This document shows positions 1 to 10,400 of a DNA stretch of 64,000 bases, piece after piece. Location of the stretch: NCBI GenBank assembly GCA_963930775.1, contig OZ005690.1, positions 7,300,225 to 7,364,224 on the forward strand, read 5' to 3'. A program made the translations under genes and the position numbers. Within the stretch, counting starts at the first letter, position 1; every line of letters starts with the position of its first letter. The notes under the pieces were generated by a model, which was given only the letters and a program-made list of their open reading frames with translations, made no database searches and had not been told where the DNA came from. The stretch is from Cliona cf. orientalis (lineage: Eukaryota > Porifera > Demospongiae > Clionaida > Clionaidae).

Positions 1-339
1 TTTCGTGGCTTGTCGGTCCAGGAAGACACAGACTGCAGCACAGAGCTACTTATTCTGGTGGAATTAGGGAAGTATTCAGCTGAGATTGAATTCGTAGTAA
101 TTATTGTGACCACTGAAGCCATAGAGATCAAAAGGCACCATCAGCCTATTAGCACTACTAGCAATTTATAATCTGTGGTAGCTTTACCACACAATCGATA
201 GTGTTAAAGACCATCACCCAAATTTTCTGAATCCCTCGTTGACTCAAGGACTGAGATCAAATTTGAAAAGTTTCCATTTCTAGGAACTTTAATAAATCTA
301 GTGGCCTCAGAAATTTGTTAACGATTTCTCTCTTCTCTG

Positions 340-1015
340 AACTACTCTAGCAATGAAGCTCTATAGTGCAAAACCCTCGGCGCTATAGCTATTAGGTAGT
401 CTGTATATTGCAAATTTGCCAAGCAACACTGTTACTGTTCTGTAGTTGTAGAGAGTAACTACACTCAGAATGCACTAATACGGATTGCATGTAATTAGGT
501 AATAGTACCACGTGTATGCCAGGCCAGATCAGCAGATCCAGTACAAAGTAAAGCCAAGAAGCGTAGTCGATATCCTACTGTGATCTGTGATGAGTCAGTT
601 TAGTTACAAGAACTATCACTAGAGCTACACACTACTAATCTTGAAATGAAGCCATCACTCATGTACAGTTGATATCCATTTTACTGCACTGGACAGGTAT
701 ACTGTTTATAGCCCAATCCCTTTCCATACTATGCAGGGTTTCATACAGGATTTTTAACTTCGGCGCATGCGTGATCCGAGGGATAAAGTAGTCATTCCGT
801 GTGTGTGTGTGTCCGTTATCACGCCAGCTGCTACATACCTGATTTATACGATACAAACAAGGCGCCATTAGGCTTTTTATGGCATCTTCAAGGTATGAAT
901 TGTGTGGATTTCGTTGAAAACGCTTTGTTCAAAAGTTATGATGACATTTGCTGACCACCATGGCCTTCTTCGCTTCTTGACGAGCTCTCAATCGACGAAA
1001 GAGACTAGTATCTAC
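340..1015. repeat. Dispersed repeat family R1, two oppositely oriented pieces
   Basis: Bases about 340-655 are the reverse complement of the tail of the repeat seen at 27,551-28,115, including the terminal block with 'accctcggcgc'. Bases about 760-1,015 match the head of the same repeat in direct orientation ('ggatttcgttgaaaacgct', 'cgagctctc'). The two pieces form a head-to-tail inversion with about 100 unrelated bases between them. Other copies lie at 26.4-27.1, 27.5-28.1, 40.4-40.8 and 63.2-63.5 kb. No open frame of note. Bases 1-340 hold nothing I recognise. Confidence 0.7.
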
Positions 1016-1157
1016 TGAATTTTTTCGACTAAATTGTACTACTAAGGCCACTCCCCCGGTTCCGACGCCTATGCATAACCATGTTCAGGTGCAGAGTACC
1101 GTACTCACTCTAATTATTCGAACATTCTAATAGCCCAAACGGCAAGTTTAAGTAATT

Positions 1158-1277
1158 GGGGCGAGCCTGAGCGAGCCCCACATAGACGAGACAAACGCTC
1201 GCAATCCATATATTATTGGGGCGAGCCTGAGCGAGCCCCACATAGACGATACAAACGCTCGCAATCCATATATTATT
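1158..1277. repeat. 60-bp direct tandem repeat, two copies
   Basis: Two adjacent 60-base units (1,158-1,217 and 1,218-1,277) differ at a single base. Each starts with the hairpin-forming block 'ggggcgagcctgagcgagcc' and ends in 'catatattatt'. The block is also the left terminus of the element that follows, so this looks like a duplicated transposon end. Confidence 0.9.
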
Positions 1278-1969
1278 ATTATATATGTATGGTACGTCCG
1301 TCACGCGCGAACCGCCATAGACATTGTACAGCGCTGCGCGGTATATTTCAAAAGGCCGCATGAAAACATTTGCGTCAGCATAGTCACGTGTTTTTTTTGA
1401 CACATTAAATTATTTCAGTGAATTTCGCCACTTTTTTTGGCCACTTTATTACGACTATACTTATTCTTTGCTACAGTTTTAGTATGAGTTCTACTAACAC
1501 TCAATCTGCTGAAGCGAAGAGAGAGAAAAGGCTTCAAAGAAGGCGCGAAAGAGAGAGAGCGCATCATGCGTCTGAAACAGCCGAACAACGGGAACAGCGG
1601 TTGAGCAGAAGGAGAATCAGAGACAGAGCAGAGCTAGTCGTGAAGCCCAGTCAGTCGAACAAAGACAAACTCTTCTTCAACGTAGGCGGGAAAGGCTAAG
1701 CGCTGAGTCTAACAGAGGCAATTAAAATTTCAAGCTTTATTGACTGTCAGCACTGTAGGATGGAGGGGAATAGTCTATCATACAGCTGTAGACCTACAGG
1801 CCTACACGGCACTATGAGACTGTCTGTCATTGTTTGCTTGGATCTGTATCAGGGGTCTTCAAATCTATCGTGCTATGGCTTTATTCAAGTTTTCTAGTCG
1901 CAGCTCAGCTAGACATTCAGGGGCTCAGCTCAGGCTCGCCCCAAACAGGCCCTGCATGACACTAGTTAT
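1218..1969 (+). mobile_element. Small TIR-bounded element carrying an arginine-rich ORF
   Basis: The left end 'ggggcgagcctgagc' and the right end 'gctcaggctcgcccc' (about 1,928-1,942) are exact inverted repeats, followed by a conserved tail 'cctgcatgacactagtt'. The same right end and tail recur at 2,397-2,438 and, reversed, at 6,433-6,485, so this is a multi-copy family. No clear target-site duplication was found because the left end is itself tandemly duplicated. The superfamily is not determined. Confidence 0.55.
1484..1699 (+). CDS. Short arginine-rich ORF resembling STPR-type repeats
   Basis: A 71-residue frame starting at the first ATG (1,484); an upstream GTG extension is possible but has no support. 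The protein is very basic. It has two tandem units of the form 'ETAEQREQRLSRRRIRDRA', resembling the 23-residue STPR repeats of DNA-binding proteins such as silkworm FMBP-1, which also occur in some transposon-encoded proteins. It lies inside a TIR-bounded element and ends before that element's right terminus. It may be the N-terminal piece of a longer element-encoded protein whose remainder is deleted. No catalytic domain is visible. The STPR reading rests on pattern recognition only. Confidence 0.45.
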   Translation: MSSTNTQSAEAKREKRLQRRRERERAHHASETAEQREQRLSRRRIRDRAELVVKPSQSNKDKLFFNVGGKG

Positions 1970-1986
1970 GTTTATTATTATATTAT

Positions 1987-2438
1987 ATGTATGGTACGTC
2001 CGTCACGCGCGAACCGCCATAGACATTGTACAGCGCTGCGCGGTATATTTCAAAAGGCCGCTGTACAGAAGCAAGCAGAAGGCTCCAAAGGAGGACACTC
2101 TGAGCGAGATAGAGCCTGTCATCAGCTCAATAGCGCAAGGACCAGCTAAGAATACGATAAAGATAGACTAGACGTACTGCTCACTGATGACTCTGGTAAA
2201 ACTTTGTATTGACTGTCGGTACTGAAGGATGGAAGGGGACTATCATGCAGCTGTAGTTCTACAGGCCTACACGGCACTATGAGACTGTTTATCATTGTTT
2301 GCTTGGATCTGTACCAGTAGTCTTCAAGATTTATCGTGCTATGGCTTTATTAAAGTTTTCGAGTAGCAGCTACTGACAGAGACTTTCAGAGGCTCAGCTC
2401 AGGCTCGCCCCAAACAGGGCCCTGCATGTCACTAGTTT
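1987..2438 (+). repeat. Second partial copy of the 1.2-1.97 kb element
   Basis: Bases 1,987-2,062 repeat 1,284-1,361 almost exactly ('cgcgcgaaccgccatagaca'). Bases 2,195-2,438 repeat 1,735-1,969 at lower identity, including the right terminus 'ctcaggctcgccccaaacag'. The arginine-rich ORF is absent here. The region is a decayed, internally different tandem neighbour. Bases 2,439-2,780 hold no supported gene. Confidence 0.7.
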
Positions 2439-2782
2439 ATTTCCTTCCTAATTTGTCGAACATCTTGAATTTCAAGTTTTCTCATCCGCTCTAAACCAAC
2501 CGAACGGCCACACGGTAAGGCATGGCAGGAGCTCGAGACAACTCTTCCACGTTCATCGAAGAGTGTGGCTACCACATCTTGGACAGCATATAAGAGCGGA
2601 AAGGTAACACAGACACAGACGGCCATCATTTTGTGATCGCTCCTGAGAGCACAGCGATACTGAGAACTCTAGAGCTGATATTGATAAATCTATAGTTGGA
2701 CATTGACTGCTGTTTCTTCGTCGCTATAATAGTGCTTTCTCCATTTGCACCGGATCCGTTCTATTTACACTCGAACAAACCA

Positions 2783-3068
2783 CAAGGGGAGGTCACTCCC
2801 ATAGGCGCTGTGTCCAGAGCTGCTACCGGGGTCAAAATGCAGCACTTTTGGGGGATCGGTCAAGCGGTGTTTTGGGCCCTATCTCCAGCATAGCTAGGCG
2901 GCCAAGAGGCGTGGCCGAGATTTTGCGCATGCGCAGTTAGTCTATGGTCAATGGGTCAAGGGCAAAAATTCGCCGTGGTCAAGCGGTCAAGGCCATTTTT
3001 AGACCGTCAAAAATCTTGACCCCGGTCGCAGCTCTGGATACAGCGCCTATGGGAGTGACCTCCCCTTG
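2783..3068. mobile_element. Non-autonomous TIR element (MITE), 5-bp TSD AACCA
   Basis: A 286-base element with 53-base terminal inverted repeats (51 of 53 positions match) beginning 'caaggggaggtcactccc'. It is flanked on both sides by the identical 5-base duplication aacca (2,778-2,782 and 3,069-3,073). There is no coding capacity. The 5-base duplication and CA...TG ends are shared with the elements at 25,393 and 34,810, but the superfamily is not assigned. Confidence 0.92.
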
Positions 3069-3523
3069 AACCATTGCCTGAATTTATTTACTTTCTATTT
3101 AACACCGAACGGCGATATTAATAATTACTTTTGGCCGTTTGGATAATTAGAGCGAGTACTGTATGTAGTTCAGTATTCCTGATATTGAACAAGCATACAC
3201 AGTGAGCCATGCATGCATGTAGCGGTGACGGTTCTGCACATAAGTGCATTCATTCCACCATGAACTACATACTGTTTATTGAAAATTTAATGTGGGAGTC
3301 AATCTACTGCGTAGGTGTGGCCATGTCGTATATGGCACTACTTTCCTAATTATAGTAATTATGGCCTATGCTAAATTGTATTATGTCACAATACCTTTAG
3401 TCAAGGTCAGCTTGTGTTGAAGAAAGCAATTGTAGTGATGCATACACCTATCGTAGTGTCCTGAGCATGCACCTACGTAGCGCCCATGTACTGCATTTCA
3501 AGGGGTTCGTGCTGCAGCTTTTA

Positions 3524-3632
3524 TGTAATAGTTATACCATGCCCACAAGGGCTGTAGCTGTATTGCCTTCGCCCTCGGGCTCAGGCAATAAATCCCATAC
3601 GGCCCGAGGGGGCGTGGTATAACTATTTTAAA
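3524..3632. repeat. Palindromic repeat with central hairpin
   Basis: Outer arms 'atagttataccatgccc' and 'gcgtggtataactat' are inverted. A central hairpin, 'ttgccttcgccctcgggctc' followed by its partial complement, fills the middle. About 110 bases, no ORF. The rest of 3,069-3,808 shows no gene. Confidence 0.7.
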
Positions 3633-3808
3633 GCCTACTATGGCAACGCATCTGCATTACTATAGCAACGCATCCCGTATTGACGTCATCCGACCACAAC
3701 CATAGCTACTGCACTGTGCTTTTTGGAGTCTTTGCAATTTTATAACCGAAACCGGATGTCGCGTAGTCATGTGATATTGTACGCGCGCCGTACCTAGTAC
3801 CGGCCGGC

Positions 3809-4185
3809 CAGAGGAGGTAGGACACGCTTGACCTTTGGCTAATAGTTCACTAATTAAATCGCTAGTAGAGGCTTTCGTGCAGATTTTTAGAGGATATCGT
3901 TGCGATTTTCGAACTCAGCGCTATTGATTTAGTGGGGGAGCCCCTCTTAGTTAGCACTATAGAGCAATTTTTAGGTCTTTGGAATGTCAATTAGCCGCTT
4001 TGATTAACATTCCAAGGACCTAAAAATTGCTCTACAGTGCTAACAAAGAGGGGCTCCCCCACTAAATCAATAGCGCTGAGTTCGAAAATCACAACGATAT
4101 TCTCTAAAAACCTTCACAAAAGCCTATACCAGTGATTTAATTAGTGAACTATTAGCCAAAGGTCAAGCGTGTCCTACCTCCTCTG
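3809..4185. mobile_element. Foldback TIR element, 9-bp TSD CCGGCCGGC (copy 1)
   Basis: Almost the whole 377 bases is a long inverted repeat. The left arm starts 'cagaggaggtaggacacgct' and the right arm ends with its complement. A 9-base duplication ccggccggc flanks it exactly (3,800-3,808 and 4,186-4,194). A close relative sits at 14,553-14,933, also with a 9-base duplication. Nine-base duplications are typical of Mutator-like elements; placing it there is an inference. Confidence 0.9.
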
Positions 4186-4267
4186 CCGGCCGGCTAACGG
4201 GCCTAGAGTTCGCGGTAGCGGCGAAGCGCCAAATTTGAACGAACCTTGCCGCTCGAGCTCATGAACG

Positions 4268-5250
4268 ATGATGGCTCACTCATACGAGCCCAATCGTACA
4301 AGCGCTTACAGTGAAGATTTGCGATGGAGGATGGTGTGGCAACGAGAGGCATTGGGGTGTAAGTATGATCAGATTGCTGCCAACCTTGGTGTAGATAAAT
4401 CCACAGTTCAAAGGACTGTGCAGTTGTTTCTTCAATCTGGCAGTGTTTCTAAGCGCACATATCCTAAGGAGAAGGCGTTCAGGAAACTAACAGAACCTGC
4501 CCAGCTTTTTATCCTCAATCTTGTCGTGGACAACCCAAGCATGTATTTGGATGAAATTCAAAAACAGCTAGAGACTACCCTGATGCTGGAGGTGAGCCTA
4601 TCAACCATCTGTAGATTCTTGCGTGACAGTGGTTTCACTCGGAAAAAGTTGCAGAAGGTAGCTCTACAGCAGGATAAATTTTTGAGAGAGCAATACATCT
4701 CAGATGTCTCCAAAGACATGCTCGTTTTTGTAGATGAGACAGGGGCAGATAAGAGAAACACGCTACGAAAATATGGGTACAGTCTACGTGGAAAGACTCC
4801 AAGAAGCTATGAGCTGCTTGTCAGAGGAGAGCGAGTTTCTGCAGTAGCTTGCATGTCCTCTGCTGGTCTCTTGGATGTTAAAACTGTGAAACAACCAATG
4901 GTGATACTTTCTACGACTTTGTCCAGACACACCTGCTACCTCACTTGATGCCTTTTGATGGTAGAAACCCTCACTCAGTGGTTGTGATGGACAATTGCTC
5001 GATTCATCATGTTCAGGAGGTAGTCACATCCATCCAAGACGTTGGAGCACTAGTACACTTTTTGGCTCCCTATTCACCTGACTTCAATCCCATTGAAGAA
5101 TTATTTGCGAAGGTGAAGGTAGAGCTCAAGTCAAGAGAGCCACAGATGCAGCACATTACTGATTTTAACTTACTGTTGCTGGCCGCCTTTACCACTGTAA
5201 CCCCCCAGGATTGCAACGGATGGATTAACCATTGTGGAATCTACTTTTGA
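4268..5250 (+). pseudogene. Tc1/mariner (IS630-type) DDE transposase, one frameshift
   Basis: Two overlapping frames together cover a full-length transposase. The first (4,268-4,948, ATG start) has an N-terminal helix-turn-helix segment ('YDQIAANLGVDKSTVQRTVQ', about residues 32-51) and the first catalytic aspartate in 'VFVDETG'. The second frame carries the second aspartate in 'VVVMDNCSIHH' and the glutamate in 'YSPDFNPIEELFAKVK', with 34 residues between D and E, the DD34E spacing of Tc1-type enzymes. Homology continues in the second frame from about 4,897, upstream of its first ATG, so a single 1-2 base indel near 4,890-4,900 breaks the gene. It would have catalysed cut-and-paste transposition at TA. 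No matching terminal repeats were found around it. Its 3' end overlaps the convergent gene below by about 10 bases. Confidence 0.9.
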
Positions 5251-6363
5251 CAATTAACGTAATCATCACATGACATGCATGCACATTTACAATTTTCTGA
5301 GAAAAGTAAGAATATTCTTTTTTGTTCTATAAATTCCTTCTGATCAAGAATTCCATCTTCATATAGTTGTAAGTACCTAAGCTGCTCATAATTTTTCATC
5401 CTGAGGTCCACTGCTTTCCCTGGTGACACTCCAGGCATTATTGCATTGCTGGTGCCAGGAGTACTTGCTGGGGACTCTTGATGAACGCCCTCAATAACAG
5501 CCTTTTCTGGTGTACTACCCGAGACAGCTTTGGCAAATGCTACTGCTGCTCCAGTTAGAGCTTCAGATAAACTTTCTCCTTTCCGTGGCTTTTTAGGTGC
5601 AGTGGATGTGAAAGCTGGTATACAAGGAGCGGTATCATAATCACCGTGGCATCCAGAACAGATCATTCTCGCCCACAATCGTAAGTGGGGAGTGTCCCAA
5701 ACATCAGCATGTTTCTCCAATAATTTCTTATACGTTTCTTCTACATTTTGCTCATTTTCAAGCCTGTTGGTTCCACGGCCAGTTGAACTACCAGTCTCGG
5801 AATTTGATTCATCCCTTTTTCGGTTTCGAGCACCCTCAGTATCTTGAGGTCGTCCGTCACACCACAGTATGACTTGCCCACCCTTGGGGAACTTTCGATA
5901 GAAAGTTTTCAAATCATCCGTTGTAACAAGCCATATTTTAGCTTGTTGGCTCCCTTCGTAGTAACCTACGTTGAAATCGAGAGTACTATATAGGAACTCT
6001 CTCTTTGAATGTTTCAATCAGCTTCACACGGAGAGATGTAACCGAGTCAAAAGCTCCACTGAAATCGTTCAGATAGAATACGGCAACATCACTCTTTTTA
6101 TTCGGATTAATGATTTTCACCTTGTAAGAGTACACAGGGTCAGAGGTGGCCTTGGTAGGGCATGGCGTACTCTTGCTGGTTGCTGTAGAACCCTTGGTAG
6201 TACCTCCAGATACCGTGATCTTGTCACTGTCATTGGCCAATATGGTTTGAGAACCTCCAATAACAATTTGAGGAGGCTGAATTCCGCATGCCTGTCTGAT
6301 TTGCTTCAGCAAATCGCCAACATTCACTTGTGGCATGTGTGGTGACTGCATCGCGCTCAACAC
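5241..6363 (-). pseudogene. Unrecognised two-frame gene, probable multicopy family, frameshifted
   Basis: An N-terminal frame (6,363-5,986) and a C-terminal frame (6,017-5,241) overlap and read as one protein of roughly 370 residues broken by a 1-2 base shift at a GAGAGAG run near 5,995-6,005. I do not recognise a named family. Visible parts are: a beta-rich N-terminal segment ending in 'KGGQVILWCDGR'; a charged linker; a short block 'LRLWARMICSGCHGDYD'; and a C-terminal helical pair 'LYEDGILDQKEFIEQKRIFL' that looks like a SHOCT-type motif. No introns are evident. It converges on and overlaps the Tc1-type transposase, so it could be an accessory gene of that element or an unrelated neighbour. 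Whether the shift is real, an assembly error or programmed cannot be told. Confidence 0.5.
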
Positions 6364-6432
6364 TGATCAGCTCGCGTGCGCACTCAATGTATAGGTCTGC
6401 ACGTATCATGTGATATCCGCGTGATTATTTAC

Positions 6433-6700
6433 AAACCTTGAATACTAGTGTCATGCAGGGCCTGTTTGGGGCGAGCCTGAGCTGAGCCTCTGTTGTACTC
6501 TGGGAGTAGCCAAAGATAAAGCCATAGCACGATAGATCCTGAAGACCATGCACTGACATAATATATGTAGATGGAAGCAGACAATGACAGTCATATCTAT
6601 ACCCATAGCCAATAGTCAAAATTATAGCGTAGCTGCCTCTATTATCACAGGCTCAGTGAGCAGCACGTCTATCTTTATCACGTTCTTAGCTCAGTGCTCC
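6433..6700 (-). repeat. Reverse-oriented fragment of the 1.2-2.4 kb element family
   Basis: Begins with the complement of the conserved tail ('actagtgtcatgcagggcct'), then 'ggggcgagcctgagctgagc', and continues with sequence matching the complement of 2,100-2,190 ('gctcagtgagcagcacg' compared with 'actgctcactgatgac'). No ORF. A short CT-rich microsatellite follows at about 6,731-6,749. Confidence 0.65.
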
Positions 6701-6956
6701 TCGCGCTGTTGAGCTGACGATAAGTTTATCTTTCTCTCTCTCTCTCTCCTGCTTTGGAGCTTACAATACTGTACTTCTCGATCTCGTCCAGTGCAGTGCG
6801 TGCGCGATGTAGAAAAAAAAACGAGGGTAAATTTGCAATTCGCTAAATTAGAACGGCATATATACGGCTCGTAGTGTCAGGCATGAGAATGCGCAATAGA
6901 CTATTCGCGTTTATGTCCATAGCTGGCTATTATTATATGGGATTCACTTTGTTCAC

Positions 6957-7278
6957 TAGTCTCGTCCCCAGACCCCACCCCCAAAAGGAGGAAAGGGTCT
7001 GGTACACATCGAGCGCTTTTTGGGGCGCACAGGATGCAGCAGGTCATGTGATCGTCATGACAACGCATCGTATAGGCATGGCAACGCATCAGCGGCTCTC
7101 ACGTGCAGCAATAGGCGGCTAGCGCGCGGGGTCACACGATAATCACATGCAAGCCACATGGCGTGAATCTGATTGGTGCGACAGAATTCAGACATGCCAA
7201 GTCAGCAAGACCCAAAAAGCGCTCGATGTGTACCAGACCCTTTCCTCCTTTTGGGGGTGGGGCAGAGGGACGAGACTA
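6957..7278. mobile_element. TAGTCTC-type TIR element, 9-bp TSD TTTGTTCAC
   Basis: Terminal inverted repeats of about 68 bases begin 'tagtctcgtccccagacccc' and contain 'ggaaagggtctggtac'. The identical 9-base duplication tttgttcac lies at 6,948-6,956 and 7,279-7,287. It is inserted into the left terminal repeat of the surrounding MULE. Removing it restores continuity with the right terminal repeat ('ctttgttcaccgga'). No coding capacity. Confidence 0.93.
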
Positions 7279-7497
7279 TTTGTTCACCGGAGTGCAGTCC
7301 AAGCACGTGATCGATATTGGTTTTGCGCATGCGCGTAAGCGCAGGCGCTAGGCAGGGGCCCGGGGCCCGGGGAGGTGTAGTCTATCGCGAGAAAGGTCAA
7401 CGAAAGGTCATTGTGTGCACATATAAAACAGAGAGGAGAGAGAAGACAGAAGACAGAAAACAATATACAGTGCTCTGGTACATAAAGTAAGGAAAAA

Positions 7498-10400
7498 TTA
7501 TTGTATTTCCACGTAGCTTGTAGATACACTCAAAGAGGGTGGAGTGGTTGAAACTCTGTTTGTACTTTTGTCTACAATACTGTCATAGTGCACTCCAGTC
7601 TGGTACATCAACTCAAAGTGCTTTACTTGAATTCTCAAAGAGTCTGCATTAGCTGGGTACCTTAGGTTTTGTGTTGCACTTACTGGCCCAAGCATGTGCC
7701 ATCTGTATGTACCTTGGAATGCTTGACAGTAGTAGACTGGGACTTGAAAAAAGGAACTAGCTGCCAACAGTTCAACCTGTGTCCCCCAGACAAATGGCTT
7801 CACCATACTACAGATGTGATCGTTGATATTAGTAGCATCAGAAGCAGTTAAATATTTAGCAAATTTTTCCTTATTTAACTCCTCAAACTGAACAAGAATC
7901 TTTCTGATGAGTACGTGTTGATCTTCGTTATTAAAAAGATTAACAGACAGGGAACGAAATAAACAGTTTCCATCCGGAAGTGTATGTCTAACCTTTCTCC
8001 CTGATTTTGAAAGAAATTCGGCTAGATTTCCCTTAGAAGTGGACGTATTATCTGTTGGTTTCTGTACTCTTGATGTTGGAAGATTGAGCATTTTGACGTC
8101 TTCCTTTGATAAGGGGGTGTCACAAATTGAGGGGTTTAATTTGACAAATGTAGGAAATGGCAGGCAAACACCCTATGAGAATTAATTTGTTATGAAATTA
8201 TACGTGTATAGAATATTACGTGTATATCGCATACCCTAAGGAACTGCTCCTTTGTTACTTTCTTATTGTGTTCCTTATAATGAGGGCCAGGTGGTCTCAT
8301 ATCTGCATGTAATCAAGATGTACTCAATGTGCTATAAATTATTGTGTGTCACACCTTTCAGCTTCGTTAGAGTATCATCCAAACTCACAGTAGCTGGAGA
8401 TCCTAGTATTGTAATCTATATGTGAAACATTGCATGTAGTACATACTTGAGTGTGTATTATACCTGGGGCAGTATCATCAACTTCTTGTTGGAATTCGCC
8501 ATCTAGTGGTTGTGCTTTGTCAGGGGGTAACAACCTGTCAGTGAGATTTTTGCACTTTCTCTCAACACAACATTGTTTTTTACGTCCTTGGCCACTAAAC
8601 TTTTTCTTGTCTAAGCAATTCACACATTTTCCACAGTCTTGGCGTTTGCATGCATCACACTCGCCACATCTGGCTCTTCTCTTCAAACCTATGTATAATG
8701 TATAGCAAAGAAGCAGGTATTTTATGAAAGAATGTACATGTATATATTATATACCTTTAGGTATTTCAGCCCTAGATTGCTCCATTGCATCACTGGATTC
8801 TAGTTTTTTTCTTGCTGTAGAACCCTTCTTAGTCTTCTTCGATGTTTTTACTTTCTCAACTTCTAGCTGTATATGTAGCATCAGTGAGAGCATAGTGAAG
8901 GTGGGGTTAATTTGAACATACCTTTGACTTGTCTGTGTCCTTTCGTAGCCTATCAGCCTTAATGCCAAATCTACTGTCCACACTTTTTTTATATTTCTTC
9001 CTGGGTGGTAGATTTGCACATTCTATGTTTCTGTTTGTGTGTTCCCTTTTTTTAGTTGAACGGATTGAGTCCTGAGTTTGTGGGAGAATTATTAATCCTG
9101 CTTCATTTGGAAGCCGTGAATAAAATGATCGATAGAGTTCATCAAGTTGCTGGGTGAATTCTTCTGCTAAGCTAACATCCTTATCAGGAAAAGTGTAGCT
9201 AAGGGTTTTTAAGTTTTGCAATGTCACCCTGGCTTTTAACATACTCTCCTGAACTGTTGTATCCTTTTTCCTTTTCGGTAGTTCACAAGCTAATGCTTCA
9301 TCAGGTACACATAGGTTGTTATGGCATTTATCTTGGTCAAGGTTAGCATCCAATTTGTTTATTAAATCACCATTTGATGCATTTGACTTACTTTGCTGGT
9401 CATTATCATTGATAAAGAAGGATAGATCATCCTCTGATACACCTTGATTGATGAAGTGATCAGCAAGAGCCTCGTTATCTGTTGTGAGATAGGCACTGCT
9501 TAGATACCCCGTAGGAAGGGACTCCCATGACCAATCGGGTATTTCACGGAAAACTGCAAAAAAATGCTTGCAGGGTATGTGCCATCTGGCCCAATCTTTA
9601 CAAGTACAAGATGGCATTTGGTTATCGGATTCTGTAAAAAACGAAACAGTGTGCTTTGCACCACTATCTTTGATAATTTCAAATGAACCTGGTGAATCTT
9701 TTTGATGTATTGAGTCATGGGTGAATTTGTTACTTTTTGTTTTTCGAACTAAACAATGCTTAATTAAAGCACGTGGTCTCCCTTGGAGATAAGTTGGAAC
9801 TACATTTGCAGGCACTCGATAAATATCCATTTGTCGATAATTCTCAAACAAGTAGTGTTGATGTGAATCAGGTAGAAACTGGTCAATAAGGAGACGAACC
9901 AAGCCTGTCAAGGTCATGCTCCTTTTTCTCGGTAAAAATGAATACTTAAGGGCCTTGTTTAATGCCTCTGTGCCATTATTTGTATCCACAGCTCCATAAT
10001 ACTTATCATCTCTGTAGTATCTTGCCCATCTCTGTGACATAAAAATAGCTACCATAATAATATTATGTACATGTATGTGTACATACCTCAAGTTACCACT
10101 AATTAGCCCAAAGTGTTTTGTGGTCAGTCACACAAGAGAAAGGTATATTATATGTATAAAAATGCATGTACTGTATCATTGAATAATGGTGTGTTTTAAT
10201 TAGAAAACCACAGTGTGCATGTGTCCATGTACATGTACATGTAGTTATGTGAATCAGAAACACAATAATGCTTAGCCAGGACATTTTAGTGCTAACCTAC
10301 ATGTACAGTGTAAGAGTATATTACCACAGCAGCTATGTGTGGGAAGTACATGTATATTGTACCATGTATACGTACATGCATGTATACATGTACATGTAGG

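Noticed and set aside
2432-2629. Minus-strand ORF next to the repeated element
   Set aside because: No recognisable domain and no related copy; treated as chance.
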